Positions 9,346-16,128 of a DNA stretch of 52,668 bases are shown here, in pieces. The translations under genes and the position numbers were made by a program. The stretch is from Akkermansiaceae bacterium. GTDB lineage: Bacteria > Verrucomicrobiota > Verrucomicrobiia > Verrucomicrobiales > Akkermansiaceae. The DNA lies in the NCBI GenBank assembly GCA_903827375.1, contig CAIKHZ010000129.1, forward strand, positions 1 through 52,668, written 5' to 3'. Within the stretch, counting starts at the first letter, position 1; each line of letters starts with the position of its first letter. The notes beneath the pieces are model-generated. The model was not told the origin of the DNA, did no database searches, and saw only the letters and a program-made list of their open reading frames with translations.

Positions 9346-10410
9346 GTGCTCCGCTCACTCCGGTTGATGAATTTCCGCTGTTTTGATTCGCTGGCCATCG
9401 AGGTGCCGGAGAGCGGCGGCGTGTTTGTGGGTGACAACGCACAGGGGAAAACCTCGATTTTGGAGGCGCTGTGCGTGCTGGTGCGGCTTCACTCGCCGCG
9501 CACCCATCGCATGGTCACGCTGGCCCGAAGCGGCAGCGATGGCTTTGGGGTGGCGGGCGATCCATGGCAGCAGAACCGGCAAGTCCGCCATACTCGTGCC
9601 GGGATTCGGCTTAAAGTGGACGACGAGATACGCGTCGGTCCAGGGGCCTATCTTGATGACGGCGGTCTGGTCGTCTGGATGGGCAACGAGGATCTCGACC
9701 TAATCCGAGGTCCCGGAGAGGGGAGGAGGCATTACCTCGACTTTCTTGGCACCCAGCTTGATCCTGATTACCGTCGTGCTTGGTCACGTTACCGGCGGGC
9801 GCTGCGAGCCAAGAACCTGCTGCTGAAAGATGCGCGGCCACGGGATGCGGAAATTTTTTCCTATGAGGAGATACTTGTCGCCACCGGTACCCTTCTGATG
9901 GAAACCCGCAGCCGGCTGGTGGCAGAACTCGCGCCACTGGCTGCCGCCGCACAATCCCTGGTCAGCGGCAGGGACGAGATCCTGACCCTTCACTACCTGC
10001 CCGCCAGCGGGCCAGACCTGCGCGAGGCCATGCTTCAGGCCCGTGAACGCGAAGTCAAACTGCGCCAGGCGGTAGTCGGTCCTCATCGAGACGAACTCGG
10101 ACTGCGACTCCACGGCATGCCCGCAGCCGATTTTGCCAGCGAGGGGCAGTTGCGCACGTTGGCCTTGGCTCTGAAACTCGCCCAAGGGAAACTGCTGGAA
10201 CAGCGCACGGGAAAACCCCCGATCTACCTGCTAGATGACATTTTTGGCGAACTCGATCCTAACCGCCGCAACGCGCTGATGAACCATCTGCCGACCAGCG
10301 CCCAGAAATGGATCACAACCACCCATCTCGGCTGGCTCCGTGACACTCCGGCGGTGGAGGCGATCGCACGCTTCCAAGTGGCTGGCGGCAAAGTCATCCG
10401 GGCCAGTTAG
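9346..10410 (+). CDS. recF: DNA replication/repair protein RecF
   Basis: 354 residues from a GTG start at 9346; no ATG precedes the conserved N-terminus LRSLRLMNFRCF. The SMC-like ATPase signature is complete: Walker A GDNAQGKT (29-36), ABC-type signature SEGQLR (265-270) and Walker B YLLDDIFGELD (294-304). Length and motif order match RecF, which binds ssDNA-dsDNA junctions at gaps and helps RecO/RecR load RecA. It is not next to dnaA, dnaN or gyrB here; it stands 243 bp behind the Roco gene and converges with a DUF1802 gene. No good Shine-Dalgarno is seen. Confidence 0.93.
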   Translation: MLRSLRLMNFRCFDSLAIEVPESGGVFVGDNAQGKTSILEALCVLVRLHSPRTHRMVTLARSGSDGFGVAGDPWQQNRQVRHTRAGIRLKVDDEIRVGPGAYLDDGGLVVWMGNEDLDLIRGPGEGRRHYLDFLGTQLDPDYRRAWSRYRRALRAKNLLLKDARPRDAEIFSYEEILVATGTLLMETRSRLVAELAPLAAAAQSLVSGRDEILTLHYLPASGPDLREAMLQAREREVKLRQAVVGPHRDELGLRLHGMPAADFASEGQLRTLALALKLAQGKLLEQRTGKPPIYLLDDIFGELDPNRRNALMNHLPTSAQKWITTTHLGWLRDTPAVEAIARFQVAGGKVIRAS

Positions 10411-10431
10411 CCCGAGTAAATTGCAGTCAGA

Positions 10432-11013
10432 TTAGGCAAGTGGCTGGGGAGATGATATTCCGAGGCGGTCTTGGAGGGTGGCCAGAGCGTCCTCGTCGAT
10501 CACTGGGCGGGCTGTTTGCTGCCAATGGGAGGGAGGTTCCGGCAATTGGATCCAGCTGCGGCAGCCACCGAAGCTCGCCTCGTAGGGGAATTCCCAAGGG
10601 CTGGCCAATTGCCGCACCCGCACCAGTGCGAGGTGGATGCTGCCTGAGCTCATGCCTTTGCCCTCCCAGTCGAAGCGGTCACGCACGGTTTGTTTGGAGT
10701 AAATGTGAAACGGTTCAAGTGCCGCAACTTGGTCCCAGTCTGTCAGCGTGATGGCCCACGGTGCCTCGACGTGATGGGTGATGCGGATGGGGTCACCCAC
10801 CTGCCACTCGGGTAGTGGGGTGACGCTACCCTCGCGGACTTGGTCGCCTTGGACGTGGAAACGGGTTGGGAACAAGAAAAATGACTTGTGAGCAAAGGAA
10901 AATCCCTGACGCCCTTCGTGGATGCCGCCCTTGCGCAGCAAAATCGCCTGACGACCGCTGGCCAGGGCATCACAGACGACTTGCCATTCTTTAAAACCGA
11001 TCATTTCGTTCAT
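10432..11013 (-). CDS. DUF1802 family protein
   Basis: 193 residues. The N-terminus (IGFKEWQVVCDALASGRQAILLRKGGIHE) is the conserved start of DUF1802 proteins. It is followed by FLFPTRFHVQGDQV, a central beta-rich part and conserved tryptophans (PWAITLTDWDQV, SPWEFPYEASFGGCRSWI). No signal peptide or membrane segment; probably cytosolic. Function is unknown for the family. It converges with recF and lies just downstream of a small zinc-ribbon gene on the same strand (23-bp gap), so the two may be cotranscribed. Confidence 0.8.
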   Translation of the reverse strand: MNEMIGFKEWQVVCDALASGRQAILLRKGGIHEGRQGFSFAHKSFFLFPTRFHVQGDQVREGSVTPLPEWQVGDPIRITHHVEAPWAITLTDWDQVAALEPFHIYSKQTVRDRFDWEGKGMSSGSIHLALVRVRQLASPWEFPYEASFGGCRSWIQLPEPPSHWQQTARPVIDEDALATLQDRLGISSPQPLA

Positions 11014-11035
11014 GGAGCGCAGCGGTCTTTTGTCT

Positions 11036-11269
11036 TCACGCTAGATCATTGGCAGTGACGGAGGTTTGCTCGCGCGAACCGAGGAGGCGGGCCTGCCGCA
11101 CGACCTGGGTCGGCGTGGAATCAAAGCGGAAGCTGTGACAATTGGGGCAAATGTCAGTGGCACCGCCAACGATCGAGTTGCAGCCTTCACACACTTTGTA
11201 TGCTGCCGGATTAGCGGCAATTTTGGCGGCGGCTTCGGCCCGCGTAGTGGGAGGTTTGGGAGCAGGCAT
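11036..11269 (-). CDS. Small zinc-ribbon protein
   Basis: 77 residues with two CxxC pairs, C27-x2-C30 and C41-x2-C44 (KVCEGCNSIV and DICPNCHSFRF), which should form one structural zinc site. The N-terminus is Pro/Ala/Lys-rich and the C-terminus polar (PTQVVRQARLLGSREQTSVTA). No enzyme motif. It starts just beyond the rpsT terminator on the same strand and precedes the DUF1802 gene. The role is unknown; nucleic-acid or protein contact through the ribbon is a guess. Confidence 0.72.
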   Translation of the reverse strand: MPAPKPPTTRAEAAAKIAANPAAYKVCEGCNSIVGGATDICPNCHSFRFDSTPTQVVRQARLLGSREQTSVTANDLA

Positions 11270-11278
11270 GGCTGGATG

Positions 11279-11309
11279 AAAAAAGCGGCACCGGGGAGCC
11301 GGTCCGCTT
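11279..11309 (-). terminator. Rho-independent terminator of rpsT
   Basis: On the minus strand, AAGCGGACCGG / CCGGTGCCGCTT pairs as an 11-bp stem with one bulged C and a four-base loop, followed by six T residues (A run at 11279-11284 on the plus strand). It lies 28 bp beyond the rpsT stop codon. Confidence 0.8.
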
Positions 11310-11336
11310 GTTTCAAGGCATCTGGTGAGCCTGAAA

Positions 11337-11600
11337 TCAGGCGAGCACGGCCAAGGCCTTGGCGGTTTTTCGCTTGAGATTGGCGGCCTTGTTCGGGTGG
11401 ATGAGGTTGCGCTTGGCAGCCTTGTCCACGGCCGAGGCGAAGATACTGGCGGCGCTTGCGGCGGCAGGTTGATCGCCCGCAGCGACGGCAGCGAGAGTCT
11501 TGCGGCGCAGCGTCTTCATGCGGGTTTTTTCCGAGCGATTGCGTTCGGTGCGGACTTCAGTTTGACGGACGCGCTTGAGGGCGGATTTCGTGTTGGCCAT
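11337..11600 (-). CDS. rpsT: 30S ribosomal protein S20
   Basis: 87 residues, the usual S20 length, with the typical start MANTKSALKRVRQTEVRTE, a basic N-terminal helix (RSEKTRMKTLRRKTL) and the C-terminal signature IHPNKAANLKRKTAKAL. S20 binds 16S rRNA early in 30S assembly. It is a single-gene unit with its own promoter (11646-11673) and terminator (11279-11309). The ATG has no visible Shine-Dalgarno (CCCCCAATACC precedes it). Confidence 0.97.
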   Translation of the reverse strand: MANTKSALKRVRQTEVRTERNRSEKTRMKTLRRKTLAAVAAGDQPAAASAASIFASAVDKAAKRNLIHPNKAANLKRKTAKALAVLA

Positions 11601-11645
11601 GGTATTGGGGGAGAGTTTGCCGGGCTTCGAGACGGCGAGCAGCGG

Positions 11646-11673
11646 AAGGTAATGACTCCCATCATGCTGTCAA
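11646..11673 (-). promoter_or_regulatory. Sigma-70-type promoter of rpsT
   Basis: On the minus strand: -35 TTGACA (11668-11673, perfect consensus), 16-bp spacer, -10 TACCTT (11646-11651), giving a leader of about 40 nt before the ATG at 11600. The -35 sits in the block AGGGCTTGACA, which recurs upstream of other genes in the window. Confidence 0.7.
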
Positions 11674-11693
11674 GCCCTGGTTTCGTGGATTTT

Positions 11694-12464
11694 TCAGGAT
11701 CGGCGTTTGATGGGTGTCGGACTCGGCGTCGGTGACTGCGGTTTGGCGGAGGTGCCGGCTTGGGCAGAAGTAGCGGCTTTGGCTGCAGAGGCAATTTTGG
11801 CGTCGCCGCTGGCTTTGGCCGCAGCTTGAGCGGCGGCAGCTTTGGCGGCCTCGGCGTCTCGAACGGAGGCAATGGAGCTATTGACGACGAACACATCGGC
11901 GCCGAGGCCGACGCGGTTGTAAAGATCGATGACATCACGGCCACCCATGCGAATGCAGCCATAGGAGGCGGGAGTGCCTAGGCAGCGTTCTTCGGCGGTG
12001 CCGTGGATGTAGATGCAGCGGGCGAAGGCATGGCGGTTGGCCGCCTCCGTGCCTCGCAGCCACAGGATGCGGCTGACGATTGGGTCGCGGCCGGGGGCAT
12101 CGGGGCGGATGACTTCGCCGGTGAGTTGGCGTCGTTTGAACACGGCTCCAGCGGGAGCATTGTCGCCGATTTTTCGACTCACTTCCATGCGGCCCAGGGG
12201 GGTACAATAGCTGCCGTTGCGATCGCCAATGCCAAATTTGGAAGTGGAAATTTTGTAGGTCTTGATGGGTTTGCCATCGCGCACCAGCAACAGGCGCTGG
12301 TCGCGGACGCTGACGATCATTTTGTGAGCACCGTCCTTGTCGTTGCAACCGCAACCGGTGAAGGTGCAAGCGACGACCAAAGAGCAACCGGCCAAGAGCA
12401 GGCGGCGCAGCGGGAAGCCGGAGCGGTGGCCGGGATTAGGGATTATCGCGGAACGAGGCGTCAC
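11694..12464 (-). CDS. L,D-transpeptidase (YkuD domain), lipoprotein-like
   Basis: 256 residues. After an arginine-containing N-terminus there is a hydrophobic segment ending in LLLAGC, followed by ACTFTGCGCN, so a lipidated cysteine is likely. The catalytic domain (about 50-190) opens MIVSVRDQRLLLVRDGKPIKTY and carries the active-site region IHGTAEE…ASYGCIRMGG, with the nucleophile Cys in YGC where most family members have HGC. The last ~60 residues are Ala/Ser/Pro-rich. These periplasmic enzymes form 3-3 peptidoglycan cross-links or attach proteins to peptidoglycan. The 5' end overlaps the 3' end of the glycosyltransferase gene by 29 bp, so the two are probably cotranscribed. Confidence 0.88.
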   Translation of the reverse strand: MTPRSAIIPNPGHRSGFPLRRLLLAGCSLVVACTFTGCGCNDKDGAHKMIVSVRDQRLLLVRDGKPIKTYKISTSKFGIGDRNGSYCTPLGRMEVSRKIGDNAPAGAVFKRRQLTGEVIRPDAPGRDPIVSRILWLRGTEAANRHAFARCIYIHGTAEERCLGTPASYGCIRMGGRDVIDLYNRVGLGADVFVVNSSIASVRDAEAAKAAAAQAAAKASGDAKIASAAKAATSAQAGTSAKPQSPTPSPTPIKRRS

Positions 12465-13944
12465 TGGAGAGGATAGGCGCGGCGGCAGGGAGCATGCGGG
12501 CGAGGGAAGACAGCGAGGTGTAGAAGAAACCCACAGGGAAGGGCAAAAGCAGGATCGCCGATGCCCAGCGGCCCTGCATGGTGGCCTCGGCGACGACGAA
12601 GAGGAAGAAGAATCCGAAGAGCAACTCGACGAATGGGGTGAGGGTTTTCATCGCCTTGTAGCTGCTGTTTCTCCAATCTTGGCGCTTGGCTTGGCCGATG
12701 CCGTATTTGGGGGTGCGGACAAAACCCGACTGATGATTGCATAGAGCCTCAATGACGGCTTTGGCATTGCTGATGGACATACCGATGCCCAACGCGAGGA
12801 GCAGCGGCAGGTAGGGGATTTCCTTCCACCACGAACCAGGCCGCAACGCCTTTTGCGATACCAAATAGAAAAGAACCACCGATACCGAGGAGAAAAAGAA
12901 AATCGGCACGTTGACGATGTAGTAGCCGTATTTGCCGAAGTCCGGCTGGCAATGCTGGTTCGGATAGATCAGGAAGCACAGGCAGATGAGCATCAAGTAC
13001 GCAAAATTAGACGTCAGGTGGGCAGTGGCCTCCATTTTGATGAACAAGGGCACATCGGCCTTCCAGATGGCTGGGAGGACTTTTTTGCACACCTGGATGG
13101 AGCCTTTGGTCCAGCGGTGTTGTTGGCTCTTGAAGCCGTCCATATCCACCGGCAGTTCAGCGGGGGTTTCGACGTCATTGAGGAAAATAAAGCGCCAGCC
13201 CTTGAGTTGGGCGCGGTAGCTGAGGTCCATGTCCTCGGTGAGCGTGTCGTGCTCCCAGCCGCCAGCGTCAGTGATGCAAGATTTACGCCAAATGCCGCCG
13301 GTGCCGTTGAAGGTAAAAAAGCGGCCTGAGCGATTGCGGGCTGTTTGCTCAAGTTCGAGATGACCATCGAGGAACATCGCCTGGATCCGGGTGAGCACGT
13401 TGAAGGTTCGGTTAAGGTGACCCCAGCGGGTTTGGATCAGCCCGATGCGCTCATCGGTGAAATAGTGGATGGTCTTCTGCAGGAGGTCCGGATTTGGGAC
13501 AAAGTCCGCATCAAGAATGAGCAGATACTCGCCCTTGGCCGTCTTGGTGCCATTTTCCAGCGCGCCGGCCTTGTAGCCAGTGCGGTCGCTGCGGTGAATG
13601 TGCTCGGCATCAAAGCCACGAGCCTGCAGGCGGGCGATGCCTTGGCGGCAGATGTCCACGGTTTCGTCGGTGGAATCATCCAACAATTGAATCTGGATTT
13701 TATCCTGCGGATAATCGAGGGCCGCGACCGAATTGAGGAGGCGATCGACGACGTGCATTTCATTGAAGACGGGGAGCTGGATAGTGACCAGTGGCAGGTC
13801 GGAGAAGAGATTGAGCGGTTGAGGGCGCTTGCGGGCGTGCTTCAAATATAGGAAAACGATGGTCAAGCGGTGCGAGCCGTAGCCGGCCAATCCGATTAAG
13901 ACCATGATGTAGCAAAAATACCAAAGAGGGGAAGACCAGTCCAT
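12436..13944 (-). CDS. Membrane glycosyltransferase family 2 (cellulose-synthase-like)
   Basis: About 502 residues from the ATG at 13944 (MDWSSPLWYFCYIMVLIG), which places a membrane helix first; the frame is open to 14229 and an ATG at 14001 is an alternative. All processive GT2 motifs are present: DD 89-90, DAD 145-147, TED 236-238 and QQHRW 274-278. At least four C-terminal membrane helices follow (for example LTSNFAYLMLICLCFLIY and LLFGFFFLFVVAEATM). It should polymerise a beta-linked polysaccharide at the inner membrane from a nucleotide sugar. The closest relatives I recall are CslA/glucomannan-synthase-like proteins. No PilZ or BcsB partner is nearby. It is followed by the overlapping L,D-transpeptidase gene. 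Confidence 0.88.
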   Translation of the reverse strand: MDWSSPLWYFCYIMVLIGLAGYGSHRLTIVFLYLKHARKRPQPLNLFSDLPLVTIQLPVFNEMHVVDRLLNSVAALDYPQDKIQIQLLDDSTDETVDICRQGIARLQARGFDAEHIHRSDRTGYKAGALENGTKTAKGEYLLILDADFVPNPDLLQKTIHYFTDERIGLIQTRWGHLNRTFNVLTRIQAMFLDGHLELEQTARNRSGRFFTFNGTGGIWRKSCITDAGGWEHDTLTEDMDLSYRAQLKGWRFIFLNDVETPAELPVDMDGFKSQQHRWTKGSIQVCKKVLPAIWKADVPLFIKMEATAHLTSNFAYLMLICLCFLIYPNQHCQPDFGKYGYYIVNVPIFFFSSVSVVLFYLVSQKALRPGSWWKEIPYLPLLLALGIGMSISNAKAVIEALCNHQSGFVRTPKYGIGQAKRQDWRNSSYKAMKTLTPFVELLFGFFFLFVVAEATMQGRWASAILLLPFPVGFFYTSLSSLARMLPAAAPILSSDASFRDNP

Positions 13945-14191
13945 GAAAGTGAGGGGAGGGGTGATAGGGAAGCGCAAAATCGTCCGCAGCCTGACGGCCA
14001 TCCACGAAACCCAAAGTGCAATTGGGCAGTTGATGGCACGCAAGAGCGTGGGCGAACCGCAGACCAGAACAGAAACGCCGATGCGAGTCAAGCGCCTATT
14101 ATTCGTCGTCGTGCGCCGGGGTTGATGCGTTAGGGGCAGGGTGAAAAATTCTTGTTTGCAATGAGGCGTTGGTTTGGGACAGGCTGCCTGC

Positions 14192-14746
14192 ATGGCGAAG
14201 GCGAAAGACGAAAACCGGGTATCTATCAAAGTATTCCTGTATGGGATTCAGCCGCAGATTTGGCGGCGTTTCACCATTGGCATGGAAGTGACGTTTCTGG
14301 CGCTCAGCGACGCAATTCAGGCGGCGATGGGCTGGGACAACAAGCATCCGCATGAGTTTCGTCACGGCAAGGGCAAGCGCCTCGTCGATGTGATTGGCCC
14401 GGTTGGCTTGGAAGACCAGACGGTGGGTGAGTTCCAGGACGAATCCCAGTTGACGGTGGCTGAGTATCTCGGCCGCAAAAAGCTGCCCATCCGCATCCTC
14501 TACCGATACGACTTCGCCGATGAATGGATTCACGAAATCGTTTTTGAAAAGCGCCTGCCTGGCACTGGCCCGCCGGAAATGTTGGATGGAGCACGGGCCT
14601 GTCCACCGGAAGATTTCAGCGGTGCGTTTGCATACATGCGGGCTCTCCACGGCGATGCCGAATGGATGAACCCGGGCTACGATCCGGAAGCATTCGATCC
14701 AAAAACCGTGGATTTCAGCCAAAAAAAAGCCCGTCCCCGCCGCTGA
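14192..14746 (+). CDS. Plasmid pRiA4b ORF-3-like protein
   Basis: 184 residues from the ATG at 14192 (MAKAKDENRVSIKVFLYGIQ); an upstream GTG at 14174 is possible. The core IKVFLYGIQPQIWRRFTIG is the hallmark of the pRiA4b ORF-3 domain (PF07929), followed by LSDAIQAAMGWDNKHPHEF and RYDFADEWIHEIVFEK. The family occurs alone or as a passenger of IS1096-like elements; its function is unknown. No transposase or inverted repeat surrounds it. It is divergent from the glycosyltransferase gene across 247 bp in which I see no other feature. Confidence 0.85.
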   Translation: MAKAKDENRVSIKVFLYGIQPQIWRRFTIGMEVTFLALSDAIQAAMGWDNKHPHEFRHGKGKRLVDVIGPVGLEDQTVGEFQDESQLTVAEYLGRKKLPIRILYRYDFADEWIHEIVFEKRLPGTGPPEMLDGARACPPEDFSGAFAYMRALHGDAEWMNPGYDPEAFDPKTVDFSQKKARPRR

Positions 14747-14771
14747 TGGCAAATTGACACGGGTCCCCCGG

Positions 14772-14851
14772 AGTGTGCCGGCGGCGGCCTTGAGGAAACC
14801 GGATCGCAGTGTGCCGGCGGCGGCCTTGAGGAAACCGGATCGCAGTGTGCC
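14772..14851. repeat. 36-bp tandem duplication upstream of gapA
   Basis: Two identical 36-bp units (14772-14807 and 14808-14843) begin AGTGTGCCGGCGGCGGCCTT, and the first 8 bp of a third copy follow (14844-14851). They lie between the pRiA4b ORF-3 gene and the gapA promoter. There are no spacers, so this is not CRISPR. Confidence 0.95.
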
Positions 14852-14918
14852 AGCGCCCCCAACAACTGCGCGGATTTTGTCATTTGCGCGGCTTATCCGC
14901 GTTTTCCCATTAGCAGAG

Positions 14919-14946
14919 TTGACGGCTGGGGGGTTTTGACTAGCAT
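14919..14946 (+). promoter_or_regulatory. Candidate promoter of gapA
   Basis: TTGACG (14919-14924), a 16-bp spacer, then TAGCAT (14941-14946). The predicted leader before the ATG at 15009 is about 55 nt. The spacing matches the rpsT and rpsL promoters. Confidence 0.55.
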
Positions 14947-14987
14947 CCCGCGGCGCGGGCGGATACGCTGCCCGGCGCTCCCTCTAA

Positions 14988-16055
<1,068 letters not shown>

Positions 16056-16087
16056 TCATCACTCTCCCACATGGGGGATTTTCCATA

Positions 16088-16118
16088 CGGCGGTCCGCAA
16101 GGGCCGCCGCTTTTTTTT
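16088..16118 (+). terminator. Rho-independent terminator of gapA
   Basis: CGGCGGTCC, loop GCAA, GGGCCGCCG: a 9-bp stem (one T-G pair) capped by a GNRA tetraloop and followed by eight T residues (16111-16118). It starts 32 bp past the gapA stop codon. Confidence 0.9.
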
Positions 16119-16128
16119 GAGTCGCCGA

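Noticed and set aside
9226-9366. Small open frame just before recF
   Set aside because: It overlaps the recF start in another frame, has no ribosome-binding site and no recognisable protein character.
14192-14746. IS1096-like mobile element around the pRiA4b ORF-3 gene
   Set aside because: No transposase, inverted repeats or target duplications are visible; the gene family often occurs alone.
14772-14851. Possible CRISPR repeat
   Set aside because: The units are directly adjacent without spacers and only two complete copies exist; no cas genes are present.
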